Below the pieces are notes generated by a model, which worked only from the letters and a program-made list of their open reading frames with translations, ran no database searches and was not told the origin of the DNA. DNA of 64,000 nt from UBA6107 sp034430175 (GTDB lineage Bacteria; Chloroflexota; Anaerolineae; Anaerolineales; Anaerolineaceae), in assembly GCA_034430175.1 (NCBI GenBank), contig DAOUFI010000022.1, positions 1-64,000 of the forward strand, read 5' to 3'. The position numbers and the translations under genes were made by a program. Below are positions 8,170 through 16,277 of the stretch, one piece after another. Each line of letters starts with the position of its first letter. The first letter of the stretch is position 1.

Positions 8170-9018
8170 TCATTTTGTGATAAGTACCAGATTCCCCATC
8201 GCCATTTCAACGTAAATATGGATCGTTCGGGCTCCCGAACCTGATGTATAAGTGGAGTTCTCCACAGTCCAGGTTCCTGTCAGGTTGACGTTTGATAGCC
8301 CCCCAGTGAGCTGAATGATTACTTTTGCATTATTGGGAACGATAATCTTAGTGTTACTCATTCCTGAGGAGATGCGGACGTCCATATCTTTTTGCAGATC
8401 ACCACTGAAATCCAGTGTGTAATCACCGGCGCCGCTTTCAAAGGTGATAGAAGACGTGTTAGCATTTCCAAGTCCATAAAGATCTACCTGAGAAGCACCT
8501 GTCTTGTAAACCAATTTTCGCATTTCAGCCGGATTCAGAGAATCGAAACGGACCACTGCTTTGCTGGCGCCATCGTTGATCTCAAGATTTGTAATGGATA
8601 ATCCAGTTAGATCGATTTCTCCGTCATACGCTCCTGCAGAAATTGACAGGTCGATCGGTGTATATCCGAGTTTGATATCCCAGTTGTTTTTAATCTGATC
8701 ATTTGGTATTCCAATATTGTTCGCATGTTCCTGAGAAATCAATACTCCATTTGAAGTTGCGGTAATTTTAGGTTCCCAGGTAGCAACGTTATAAGAGATC
8801 TTTCCTTCAACCAGTTTTGTTGCTCCTGATGCAATGGAAAGCTGGCCAGCACCCATATCGATCTGGACAACTGCGGTGTCGACGTTTGACGGAATAGATT
8901 CTGAAATCTCCAATACCTGTGTCGTTGTCGTTTCCACTGTTGGTACATTCACAGTCATGGAACATCCCAACAGGATAAAGGCAATTGCTACGATAAAGAA
9001 CACATGGATGGCTTTCAT
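8170..9018 (-). CDS. Toast-rack domain lipoprotein, last gene of the ECF operon
   Basis: A 282-residue secreted lipoprotein. A hydrophobic signal (VFFIVAIAFILL) ends in the lipobox LLGC-S. The rest is beta-rich with regular short repeats (SISAGAYDGEIDL, FESGAGDYTLDF, ISSGMSNTKII), typical of toast_rack / DUF4097-like beta-solenoid domains that often accompany envelope-stress regulators such as LiaF. The ATG at 9018 is chosen over 9039 because GGAG lies 8 nt before it, inside the longer frame. It follows the polymer-forming protein by 39 nt and precedes a strong terminator. Function is inferred from context: a surface sensor or effector of envelope stress. Confidence 0.7.
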   Translation of the reverse strand: MKAIHVFFIVAIAFILLGCSMTVNVPTVETTTTQVLEISESIPSNVDTAVVQIDMGAGQLSIASGATKLVEGKISYNVATWEPKITATSNGVLISQEHANNIGIPNDQIKNNWDIKLGYTPIDLSISAGAYDGEIDLTGLSITNLEINDGASKAVVRFDSLNPAEMRKLVYKTGASQVDLYGLGNANTSSITFESGAGDYTLDFSGDLQKDMDVRISSGMSNTKIIVPNNAKVIIQLTGGLSNVNLTGTWTVENSTYTSGSGARTIHIYVEMAMGNLVLITK

Positions 9019-9057
9019 AATCAAAACTCCATTCATCAAGAAAAAACTGATTACAAA

Positions 9058-10152
9058 TTATTTTTTGGCGATGCTTTTCTGCGCAGGCTCAGGTTCTGAG
9101 GGAGGTACAGAAGCAACTGGCGAAACAGGAGCTGACGGCGGTACAGGCATGGGTGGGGTCTGAAGCACTGCTTGAGCAACCTTGTTGGCATATTTGGATG
9201 ATCCAAAGCGGCTGGAAACAACAGCACCAAGACCGATCACGATCAGGATCAAGGAGATCATAAAGCTAAAGAGCCAACCAACAATGGGAATCAAACTGAG
9301 AGATCCGATGACCAGGCAGATTAACAGTGTGCCGATTCCACTGGAGAAAGGAGTTGCCCATTCGGAATGGAACATATCTGACACACGGACGCCCAGAACA
9401 TTCCCCACCGCGATCCAACCGTAAAGGAGGGCCAGGGCAAAGACGATGACGGCTAAGAAGGTGACAGGGATAAGGATGATCGTGAGGCTGATCAAGATCA
9501 TGGCAATAGGAGCGCAGAAAATCGTCACCAGTCCAACGCCGGCTGTTACCAGTGGCTCTTTGACGATGGTGTTACTAACTCGTTTTGTTTGGTCAGGCAG
9601 GAAAAGCCCGACGATCACAGCCAGCACAGCCAACCCGAGAGACTCCAAACAAATCGTCAGGAATTTGGCGAGGTAATTGTTATTTGATTGAAAAGGGGAT
9701 TTCCAGGGGCTTGTTTTTCCGAAATTCCATTCAGAAGGTGATTGTTCGGTGATATTACCAGTCACTTTTGCCAACGGAGATTGCTTTAACGTTCCCCCTG
9801 AAGAGACAACATCGCCTTTGAGAACGGCTGTATCTTCCAGTGTCGCGGCTCCGCCAATGATTACCATATTTCCATTGATTATGCCGGCATTGGTCAGCGT
9901 ACCACCAACCAGGACAACATCTCCATTTACCTGGGCGTTTTCGGCGATGGTCACTGTGCCGCCGATCACTACCAGATTTCCTTGCAGTACATCATCACTT
10001 TCCAAGCGGAAAGTATCCGCCATCACAAGCTTGTCACCCTGATAGACCGTACCAGAATTCGGTTCCGGTGTTTGGGCGAACGCATTGGTTGTGATCAGGA
10101 GGCTGATCACCAATACACAAATAACCGCAAAGAGACGGAAATTATTTTTCAT
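9058..10152 (-). CDS. Secreted polymer-forming (bactofilin-like) protein with transmembrane domain
   Basis: 364 residues in three parts. A signal peptide (residues 1-26, ending NAFA-QT) comes first. Then, to about 140, comes a right-handed beta-helix-like array of hexad repeats (LQGNLVVIGGTVTIAENAQVNGDVV type), as in the polymer-forming cytoskeletal/bactofilin superfamily. Last come four to five membrane helices between about 165 and 320 with a Pro-rich tail. Classical bactofilins are cytoplasmic; here the repeat domain would face outside. The ATG overlaps the anti-sigma stop by 11 nt, indicating translational coupling in the sigma operon. A role as a surface scaffold responding to envelope stress is inference. 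Confidence 0.7.
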   Translation of the reverse strand: MKNNFRLFAVICVLVISLLITTNAFAQTPEPNSGTVYQGDKLVMADTFRLESDDVLQGNLVVIGGTVTIAENAQVNGDVVLVGGTLTNAGIINGNMVIIGGAATLEDTAVLKGDVVSSGGTLKQSPLAKVTGNITEQSPSEWNFGKTSPWKSPFQSNNNYLAKFLTICLESLGLAVLAVIVGLFLPDQTKRVSNTIVKEPLVTAGVGLVTIFCAPIAMILISLTIILIPVTFLAVIVFALALLYGWIAVGNVLGVRVSDMFHSEWATPFSSGIGTLLICLVIGSLSLIPIVGWLFSFMISLILIVIGLGAVVSSRFGSSKYANKVAQAVLQTPPMPVPPSAPVSPVASVPPSEPEPAQKSIAKK

Positions 10153-10687
10153 GAGATAAGATTGGTCCTTTCGTTGTGATTCTATAGAACGATATTCCCC
10201 AGAATACTGTGATCAAGCTGATTGTAAAGGAGAGCAGTAATCCCAGGCTGACCAGGAAGCTGGTAGGAGCTGACTTCACGATGCTGGTCATCAATATCCA
10301 CAATTGGGAAATTGTGCTGAAGAACTGCACTAGGCTAGTGACAATTGAAACCGCAACAGTGATCCAGGATGTATGTGGAAGCAGGAATACGCCGAGCGTT
10401 ATTATGATTGCTAACGCTGAAGAGATAAGGCAAATTAACAAAATCTTCGTTTGTTGTTGTGCTTGTTTTTGGCGTTTTTCCGCTAATGTCATCTGCCAGC
10501 GTTTTCCAAAATCAGCCGGTGCGTTGATCGCGGGCATAGATTTTACTTCGTGACGTGCCGATCTCCACCCTTTTTCGAGTTTCATACATTTCGGACAAAC
10601 TTCCAAATGCTCGGATAATTTCCGCCGGTCATCTGGAGTAAGATCATATTCGTCGAGGATCCAATTTTCAAAGGGCTGGTGATTCAT
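10142..10687 (-). CDS. Zinc-containing anti-sigma factor
   Basis: 181 residues. The cytoplasmic N-terminus carries the ZAS motif H27-x3-C31-x2-C34 (SEHLEVCPKC), the zinc site of anti-sigma factors that hold ECF sigma factors inactive. Three hydrophobic segments follow, around 75-97, 99-120 and 140-165, so it is membrane-anchored. Its start lies 20 nt inside the sigma gene and its end overlaps the next gene by 11 nt, a tightly coupled operon typical of sigma/anti-sigma pairs. What signal releases the sigma factor is not visible. Confidence 0.85.
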   Translation of the reverse strand: MNHQPFENWILDEYDLTPDDRRKLSEHLEVCPKCMKLEKGWRSARHEVKSMPAINAPADFGKRWQMTLAEKRQKQAQQQTKILLICLISSALAIIITLGVFLLPHTSWITVAVSIVTSLVQFFSTISQLWILMTSIVKSAPTSFLVSLGLLLSFTISLITVFWGISFYRITTKGPILSHEK

Positions 10688-11279
10688 GTGTCCTCCTATC
10701 GCTTACAAATTGATATTCACCTGACATCATCATTTCTGCCAGTTGTCGTCTTGAGCGATGAAGACGACTTTTCACTGCACTTACCGTTAAAGACAGCATT
10801 TTACTAATTTCATCCTCCGAACAGTCATACCAGTATTTTAGGATAACGGTTGCTCTATCCTGTGGGTTGAGTTCATTAATAAGTAAATGAAGCGCTTCCT
10901 TTTCCTGGCTCTGTCCCAATTCCTTTTCGGGATTGGGAATCGTCGCGTCCATCAGATCGATATCCGGAAATTCATCCAGTTCAAAGATGGGGAGACGTTT
11001 CTTACGTTGTTGATCGATGCAATAATGTGCTGCAATGGAAAGCAGCCATGTGATAAACGAGCGTTCCTGATCATAGCGTTTCAAATTTTGGTAGGCGCGC
11101 CAGAATGTTTCCTGTGCTGCGTCTTCAGCCGCGGTTCCTTCACCAAGCATGCGATAGCAAAGGTTATAGACGGGGTTTTGATACGTTTCTACCAATCTGG
11201 TAAATGCATCATCATCTCCGTTACGTGCCTTTTCTAACCATTCTTGATCAGGATTGCCCACACGTTCCTCAGTGTTCAT
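10668..11279 (-). CDS. ECF-type RNA polymerase sigma factor (RpoE-like)
   Basis: 203 residues with the two ECF regions. Region 2 is at about 25-95 (LVETYQNPVYNLCYRMLGEGTAAEDAAQETF, then the -10 recognition helix FITWLLSIAAHYCID). Region 4 is at about 130-190 (LNPQDRATVILKYWYDCSEDEISKML, then an HTH SAVKSRLHRSRRQL). It lacks region 3 and N-terminal extensions. It is first gene of a four-gene unit with the anti-sigma factor, the polymer-forming protein and the toast-rack lipoprotein. No convincing Shine-Dalgarno precedes the ATG at 11279; a leaderless or weakly translated start is possible. Confidence 0.92.
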   Translation of the reverse strand: MNTEERVGNPDQEWLEKARNGDDDAFTRLVETYQNPVYNLCYRMLGEGTAAEDAAQETFWRAYQNLKRYDQERSFITWLLSIAAHYCIDQQRKKRLPIFELDEFPDIDLMDATIPNPEKELGQSQEKEALHLLINELNPQDRATVILKYWYDCSEDEISKMLSLTVSAVKSRLHRSRRQLAEMMMSGEYQFVSDRRTHESPAL

Positions 11280-11293
11280 ATTGTCAACTATTA

Positions 11294-11319
11294 ATACGGA
11301 TAACTATCAAACAGGTTGC
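11294..11319 (-). promoter_or_regulatory. Candidate autoregulated ECF promoter
   Basis: On the minus strand GCAACC is followed 15-16 bp later by CGTA, resembling the GGAAC / CGTC pattern of ECF promoters, 15-40 nt ahead of the sigma gene. Short and degenerate, so tentative. Confidence 0.25.
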
Positions 11320-11339
11320 GTAAAAGCGAAAAATCATTT

Positions 11340-11981
11340 TCATTCGTTCAGGTTGATTTCCTCTTTCCCGGATAGAGTCTCCTGGATTCGAGCCACAACC
11401 GTATCCAGGTGCTTGGGCTTGTGGACAAAGTCGAGATCGTCAGTCTTTAAAGTCAAAACCGGGCTGAGGTCATACTGCTTGATCCAATCCTCGTAAAAAG
11501 ATTCCAACAACAGAAGATAATCCCTTGAGATGGATGATTCCATTTCACGACCGCGTGAATTGATCCGTTTTATCAATATGTCTACTGGGGCTTTCAAGTA
11601 GATCAACAGGGAAGGGGTGGGTAAGTTTTTGACAACCAGATCGAATACGCGTTTGTAGGTGAGATAATCCCGTTCTGTGATGTTTCCCATCGAATGAAGC
11701 GCTCTGACAAAAATATACGCATCTTCATAGATACTGCGATCGATGATTGCGGATTGTGAATCTTCGTACATAGCCAGGTGTTGCTCCGCCCGATGGCCGA
11801 GGAAAAAAATTTGCAGATGGAAGGACCATTTCTTCATGTCAGCGTAGAAATCGGGTAGATAAGGGTTATCAGCTACCGATTCAAACGCGGTTTTATAGCC
11901 AAGACGCTCCCCGATCCTTTCAGTAAGGGATGTCTTACCGGAACCGATATTTCCAGCGACAAGGATCATTCTTTTGGCCAT
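11340..11981 (-). CDS. Deoxynucleoside kinase (dGK/dAK type)
   Basis: Phosphorylates deoxynucleosides to monophosphates in the salvage pathway. The P-loop GNIGSGKT lies at 10-17. The substrate-base motif is DRSIYEDAYIF (E-D-R-S pattern) near 75-85. A lid region contains the arginines of RINSRGREMESS near 140. Its 213 residues match Bacillus dGK/dCK-like enzymes. The ATG has AGGAG 5-6 nt upstream. It is divergent from the DEAD-box helicase gene, sharing a 174-bp promoter region. Base preference cannot be decided from sequence alone. Confidence 0.9.
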   Translation of the reverse strand: MAKRMILVAGNIGSGKTSLTERIGERLGYKTAFESVADNPYLPDFYADMKKWSFHLQIFFLGHRAEQHLAMYEDSQSAIIDRSIYEDAYIFVRALHSMGNITERDYLTYKRVFDLVVKNLPTPSLLIYLKAPVDILIKRINSRGREMESSISRDYLLLLESFYEDWIKQYDLSPVLTLKTDDLDFVHKPKHLDTVVARIQETLSGKEEINLNE

Positions 11982-12012
11982 ATTTTCTCCTAAAAAGTAT
12001 GAGAGTAAGTTA

Positions 12013-12043
12013 ATTATAAGCGATTGACCGGGAAACAGATCAA
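12013..12043 (-). promoter_or_regulatory. Candidate promoter for the deoxynucleoside kinase
   Basis: Minus-strand TATAAT (12013-12018) with TTGATC 19 bp upstream (12038-12043). The -10 is perfect and the spacer slightly long. Confidence 0.4.
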
Positions 12044-12048
12044 AGAGG

Positions 12049-12057
12049 TGATATAAT
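12049..12057 (+). promoter_or_regulatory. Extended -10 promoter for the DEAD-box helicase
   Basis: TGaTATAAT at 12049-12057 is a perfect extended -10. TTGACC at 12024 is too far (22 bp) to be an ideal -35. Transcription from near 12064 would give a leader of about 92 nt containing the hairpin described next. Confidence 0.5.
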
Positions 12058-12103
12058 TATTACTTGGTTTTCTCACCAAATAGCAGTGATCGCGCATGGG
12101 TTT

Positions 12104-12136
12104 AAATGCCTCGCCGGTTTCGGCGGGCATTTTTTT
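12104..12136 (+). promoter_or_regulatory. Terminator-like hairpin (attenuator) in the helicase leader
   Basis: AAATGCC-t-CGCCG pairs with CGGCG-GGCATTT around a GTTT loop: 12 bp with one bulged T, GC-rich at its core, running directly into a T tract (12130-12136). It has every hallmark of an intrinsic terminator. Yet it lies between a good promoter and the Shine-Dalgarno AGGAG (12146-12150) of the helicase, so transcription must read through it to make the mRNA. Confidence 0.65.
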
Positions 12137-12155
12137 GTTCATTTCAGGAGTATTT

Positions 12156-13838
12156 ATGGTTTCATCGTTCAAAGAATTAGGCTTGCAAGAGCAATATTTG
12201 CGAGCAGTTGAGAAAATGGGTTTTTCACAACCAACGCCGATCCAAAAGGAAGCCATCCCAGCATTGTTGGCAGGTAGGGATGTGATCGGGCAGGCACAGA
12301 CGGGTACGGGAAAGACTGCGGCGTTCATGCTTCCCATTTTGCAAAATTTGGATAACAACTATCGCTCAGTGCAAGCTTTAGTCCTGGCTCCAACTCGCGA
12401 GTTGGCCAAGCAGGTGGCTGATGCGGCTGAGCAATTGGCACAGGAAACAAACGTGAAGATCCTCGCTGTTTATGGCGGGCAATCGTACACTGTTCAGACT
12501 CGTGCGTTAAGCCGTGGTGTGAATGTGGTAGTAGGGACTCCCGGTCGGTTGCTCGATCTGATCCGGCAAAAGGTGCTTGATTTGAGCCAGGTGCACAATC
12601 TCGTGTTGGATGAGGCTGACGAGATGCTGGAGATGGGTTTCATCGATGATGTGGAGTCGATCTTAAAAGAACTTTCAGATGAACGTCAGATCGCTTTATT
12701 CTCAGCAACTATGCCAGAAGCGATTCGTAAACTCGCGAATCGCTATCTTCAGGATCTTCAACGGATCAGCGTGAATCCACAGCAGGTGACAGTGGCCGAG
12801 ACCGAACAACGCTTCTACCGCGTGCGCGAAGAAACCAAATTGCCCGCGTTAATTCGCCTGCTTGAGGTGGAAGAGATCAACAGTTGCTTGATCTTTGTGC
12901 GCACAAGAGCTCGCTCTCAGGAATTGGCAGATCAATTGAGCATGCTGGGCTATACCGCCGATGTTTTAAATGGCGACCTAAACCAGAACCGTCGCGAACA
13001 GGTGTTGGATCGTTTCAGGCAGCATAACCTGAAATTCCTGGTCGCGACAGATGTCGCCGCACGTGGCTTGGATATCGATGATGTTTCGCATGTGATCAAT
13101 TACGATTTCGCGCAGGATGTAGAAGATTATGTTCATCGAATTGGACGAACCGGTCGGGCAGGGAAGACAGGTGTCGCGATGACCTTCTTGACCCCCCGCG
13201 AACGTAGCCGGCAAAAAGAGGTCATGGCTTATACTCATCAACCAGGCATCGATTGTACGCTTCCAACAGCCGAAGAGGTACAGGCACATCGTGATGAGCG
13301 ATTGATCCTCGAACTTTCAAAGCAATTGATAGTTGGTGTAACTCCTTCGGAGAGTCAGCTGGTTGAGCGCTTGGGTGATCTAGGATTGAATTCTATTGAG
13401 ATTGCCGTAGCTGCCATCCGCTTGATGCGTTCGGGTGAAAGCAAGATCAAGAATATTGATTTGAATGAACCTGCGTATGAACCGAAACATAAACGCCTTG
13501 AAGAACGTCGTTCAAAAATGCCCGGTCAACGTGAAGAAACCAATAATCGCGAACCGCGGAATTCACATAAAAGCCGCAAATTTGCAACTCCCAAAGAAAC
13601 GGGCATGGTCCGTCTCTGGATGAACCTGGGAGAACAGAATGGCATTCGACCCGGTGATGTTGTAGGCGCGATCGCGAGCGAGGTGGGTATTCCAGGTAAG
13701 GCGATCGGAGCGATCACGATCTTACGCGATCATAGTCTTGTCGATATATCAGAGCAGCATGTCACCCGCGTACTTAAAGAAAGCACCGGAAAATACCATC
13801 TCAAGGGGAAATCCGTAATGCTGCGTTTGGCAGAGTAG
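12156..13838 (+). CDS. DEAD-box ATP-dependent RNA helicase (CsdA/DeaD/DbpA class)
   Basis: 560-residue RNA helicase for ribosome assembly or mRNA turnover, usually cold-induced. The Q motif is near residues 23-30. The Walker A AQTGTGKT lies at 47-54, PTRELA at 79, DEAD at 152-155 and SAT at about 183. The second RecA domain has ARGLDIDD and HRIGRTGRAGKTG. A basic linker (KHKRLEERRSKM) leads to a C-terminal DbpA-type RNA-binding domain (MVRLWMNLGEQNGIRPGDVVGA). The ATG at 12156 is chosen over 12096 because AGGAG lies 5 nt before it; the longer frame would encode the hairpin and lacks family similarity. It is monocistronic with its own terminator. Confidence 0.93.
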   Translation: MVSSFKELGLQEQYLRAVEKMGFSQPTPIQKEAIPALLAGRDVIGQAQTGTGKTAAFMLPILQNLDNNYRSVQALVLAPTRELAKQVADAAEQLAQETNVKILAVYGGQSYTVQTRALSRGVNVVVGTPGRLLDLIRQKVLDLSQVHNLVLDEADEMLEMGFIDDVESILKELSDERQIALFSATMPEAIRKLANRYLQDLQRISVNPQQVTVAETEQRFYRVREETKLPALIRLLEVEEINSCLIFVRTRARSQELADQLSMLGYTADVLNGDLNQNRREQVLDRFRQHNLKFLVATDVAARGLDIDDVSHVINYDFAQDVEDYVHRIGRTGRAGKTGVAMTFLTPRERSRQKEVMAYTHQPGIDCTLPTAEEVQAHRDERLILELSKQLIVGVTPSESQLVERLGDLGLNSIEIAVAAIRLMRSGESKIKNIDLNEPAYEPKHKRLEERRSKMPGQREETNNREPRNSHKSRKFATPKETGMVRLWMNLGEQNGIRPGDVVGAIASEVGIPGKAIGAITILRDHSLVDISEQHVTRVLKESTGKYHLKGKSVMLRLAE

Positions 13839-13861
13839 TTGGAAATATTGACCAAATATTG

Positions 13862-13888
13862 ACCGGGTCAGGTTTTTGGCCCGGTTTT
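13862..13888 (+). terminator. Terminator after the DEAD-box helicase
   Basis: ACCGGGTCA pairs with TGGCCCGGT (9 bp, one G-T pair) around GGTTTT, followed by TTTGATTT. Confidence 0.75.
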
Positions 13889-13950
13889 GATTTAATTTAC
13901 TGATGGAGACGTTATAATTATCGAAGAGTTTCCATCCAAGAGAGGTCAAA

Positions 13951-14685
13951 ATGAGAAAACGTCGGGGATTAATCATTGCCATTTCCATATTCATCTTACT
14001 AGTCCTGTGTAGTTGCGAGTACGTTGAAATCGCCAAGCAAATTGTTCTAAACCCCACCTACACGCCGTATCCAACCTATACACCATATCCCACTTACACC
14101 GAAGTGGCAACCACCACGCAGGCTGTAAATCCGACGAAAACTCCAAGACCTACAAAAACACCTTTTCAATTCGCGATTCAACACGGATTGAGCTTGGGTG
14201 ATCCAAACGCAACCGTGGTAGTTATCGAATTTGCAGATTTTCAGTGTCCGTATTGCCAGATGTATTACACAGATATCGAACCCAGAATCTTGCAAAAGTA
14301 TGTAAATACCAACAAGATCTATTACACCTATTCACCCATGGCATTCTTGGGGCAGGAGTCGATTGACGCGGCTCTGGCAGCATATTGCGCCAACGATCAG
14401 GGTAAATTCTGGGAATACCGCGGCCAATTATATGATAACCTGAATGGCGAAAATGATGGTTCATACAGACGTGACAATTTGCTTAAGTTCGCCAAAAATC
14501 TGAGCCTGGATATTTCTGTATTCACAAAATGTATTGATACAGAGCAGCATTTGCAGGATTTGCGTGATGCGGAAAACTACGCTGACAGCCAAGGGATCAA
14601 CAGCACACCATCGTTTTTAGTGAATGGGAAGGAAGTATCCGCGTCAGGGCTGGAGGATGCCATCAAGGAAGCTTTAAACGAGTGA
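13951..14685 (+). CDS. DsbA-like thioredoxin-fold lipoprotein
   Basis: 244 residues. A lipoprotein signal has its probable lipid cysteine at C22 (LCSC; C20 possible). A Thr/Pro linker spans about 34-71 with tandem (Y-P-T-Y-T-P) repeats. From about 80 a thioredoxin/DsbA fold follows (NATVVVIEFADFQCPYC) with active site C99-P-Y-C102 and cis-Pro loop NSTPSFLVNG. It belongs to the DsbA/DsbG-like thiol oxidoreductases often called Thioredoxin_4. It should act outside the membrane in disulfide formation or isomerisation, tethered by the flexible linker. TATAAT at 13913-13918 is a likely -10. The linker DNA is nearly duplicated in the next gene. Confidence 0.88.
   Translation: MRKRRGLIIAISIFILLVLCSCEYVEIAKQIVLNPTYTPYPTYTPYPTYTEVATTTQAVNPTKTPRPTKTPFQFAIQHGLSLGDPNATVVVIEFADFQCPYCQMYYTDIEPRILQKYVNTNKIYYTYSPMAFLGQESIDAALAAYCANDQGKFWEYRGQLYDNLNGENDGSYRRDNLLKFAKNLSLDISVFTKCIDTEQHLQDLRDAENYADSQGINSTPSFLVNGKEVSASGLEDAIKEALNE
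14053..14105 (+). repeat. Linker-coding repeat, copy 1
   Basis: 53-bp segment encoding PTYTPYPTYTPYPTYTE; about 46 of 53 positions match copy 2 at 14913-14965, in the same reading frame. Internally it is a tandem of ~18-bp units encoding Y-P-T-Y-T-P. Confidence 0.7.
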
Positions 14686-14816
14686 GCTCTACGAGATTGA
14701 ATCCTCTTTTGCCGGTTGATGATGAAATTTGACCAAACTTAATAATTGCCACGGATCAAGCCACTTGGCGTATAATTTGATCATCCATATCTACTCAGTT
14801 TGAGGGGTTCGTTATT

Positions 14817-15296
14817 ATGAATAAAAAATATATGTTCTTAGTAATTACTGCTGTGGTGACCATTCTTGTGATCACTGGTTGTCAGATGTACGCAGCACAG
14901 CCAACCGAGCTGCCCACCTATACGCCGTATCCAACCTACACTCCGTATCCGACGGACACCGAAGTTCCAACGATCGAAGCAACCGCGACCAAATTCCCAT
15001 CGCCGACTCCCAAGCCGACAAATACCCGTGTCCCGGCCACCGCGGTTCCAAAGGCGCCTACAGCCACACCCGGAAAGGCGCCAAAACTGGATACCACCTT
15101 GAAGATCAAGAACAATTGCGATGTGGCGATTACCATCAATGCCACAGGCCCGACGCCCTTTAAGGTAACAGTTCAACCGGATACACAGACTGAATTGACG
15201 CTTGCCAAGGGTACTTATACTTACAATACCAATGTTGGCGCTTCCGGCACGATCGATCTAAATGTAGCAGTTTGGACCTGGACCTGGTGCCCATAA
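14817..15296 (+). CDS. Small lipoprotein with Thr/Pro linker and beta-rich C-terminal domain
   Basis: 159 residues. The signal peptide ends at the lipobox VITGC (Cys about 22). A Thr/Pro/Tyr linker spans about 30-88, beginning with the same PTYTPYPTYTPYPT segment as the upstream lipoprotein. A ~65-residue C-terminal domain (LDTTLKIKNNCDVAITINATGP) has two cysteines, one near its start and one two residues from the end (WTWTWCP), possibly disulfide-bonded. I do not recognise this domain. A TATAAT at 14771-14776 precedes the gene. It lies 131 nt after the DsbA-like lipoprotein, and a shared oxidative-folding role is plausible but unproven. Confidence 0.75.
   Translation: MNKKYMFLVITAVVTILVITGCQMYAAQPTELPTYTPYPTYTPYPTDTEVPTIEATATKFPSPTPKPTNTRVPATAVPKAPTATPGKAPKLDTTLKIKNNCDVAITINATGPTPFKVTVQPDTQTELTLAKGTYTYNTNVGASGTIDLNVAVWTWTWCP
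14913..14965 (+). repeat. Linker-coding repeat, copy 2
   Basis: Second copy of the linker-coding sequence at 14053-14105; differences are mostly at third codon positions plus one change of TTA to GGA. Confidence 0.7.
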
Positions 15297-15334
15297 ACCA
15301 TCTCGAATCTGAACGATGAATTGAATTCAATATA

Positions 15335-15365
15335 AAAAGGCCTCTAATGTTTTTAGAGGCCTTTT
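15335..15365. terminator. Bidirectional terminator
   Basis: AAAAGGCCTCTAA and TTAGAGGCCTTTT form a perfect 13-bp stem with a 5-nt loop, with A and T tracts on both sides. It serves the lipoprotein gene (+) and degV (-). Confidence 0.9.
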
Positions 15366-15383
15366 GTACATAAAAGCGAAGCT

Positions 15384-16235
15384 CTACACCGCGTAAAAAG
15401 CGGTTCCAATCATACCTGCGCCTGCGTGAACTGAAAGACCGGGAGTGAATTGCATGAACAATATTTCTTCGGGCAGGTCCAAACGTTCCCGCAATAATTG
15501 CTGCAAGACAATGGCGTCCGCTTCGTTGCAGATGTGGAAGATGCCGATGCGTTCGATCTTCTTTCCCTTGGCCGATTCGACAATGAGATTGACCAGGCGT
15601 TCCATGGCAGCTTTACGGGTACGCACTTTTTCGAGCACCTGCAGCGAACCATCTTTCATGGTGAGGAGGGGACGGATATCGAGGGCGCCAGCCATTCCCG
15701 CGGAGAACTTGCTGACACGGCCGCCCATGACCAGATACTTGAGAGTATTGAATGACGCAAAGGTGGCCAGGTGAGGGATCATGTCTGTGCCGATTTTGAT
15801 GGCTTCTTCATCCGACACGCCTTTTTGCAACGCTTCGGCCACAGCCAGGACAACGATACCCTGTCCGAGCGACATGTAGAGCGAGTCGACGACGTTGATC
15901 TTCTTGCCAGGGAATTCCTTGGCCGCGAGCGTGGCTGATTCATATGTGCGGCTGACCTTACTGCTGACACAGATGCAGATGATCGAATCGGCACCCGCGG
16001 CAAAAGCTTTGGTATAGGCTTCAACGAAAGCGCCAGGGGAGGGAGCGGCTGTGGTTGGCAGCTTTCCGGTGGCATCGATCTTCTCGAAGAGCAATTTGTC
16101 ATCGATATCGATGTTGGTGGCAAATGACTCGTCGCCGAACTGGATTGTAATGGGCACGATGTCGATGTCGTATCTCGCCGCGATTTCCAAAGATAGACTG
16201 GAGTCACTGTCTGTGATCAATTTGGTTTTTGACAT
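15384..16235 (-). CDS. DegV family fatty-acid-binding protein
   Basis: 283 residues. DegV proteins bind a fatty acid and, as FakB, present it to the FakA kinase for phosphorylation. Typical features are the N-terminal TDSDSSL motif, a T-T-A-A-P-S-P-G-A-F segment at about 60-70 and the late FMQFTPGLSVHAGAGMIGTAFY segment with the conserved H and G residues. The ATG at 16235 is chosen over GTG at 16241 because GAGG lies 5 nt before it. No fakA is nearby. It converges on the lipoprotein gene through a shared terminator. Confidence 0.92.
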   Translation of the reverse strand: MSKTKLITDSDSSLSLEIAARYDIDIVPITIQFGDESFATNIDIDDKLLFEKIDATGKLPTTAAPSPGAFVEAYTKAFAAGADSIICICVSSKVSRTYESATLAAKEFPGKKINVVDSLYMSLGQGIVVLAVAEALQKGVSDEEAIKIGTDMIPHLATFASFNTLKYLVMGGRVSKFSAGMAGALDIRPLLTMKDGSLQVLEKVRTRKAAMERLVNLIVESAKGKKIERIGIFHICNEADAIVLQQLLRERLDLPEEILFMQFTPGLSVHAGAGMIGTAFYAV

Positions 16236-16277
16236 ATTCACCTCGAAAAATGATAATTGCCTGTGGTTTAAACTTGG

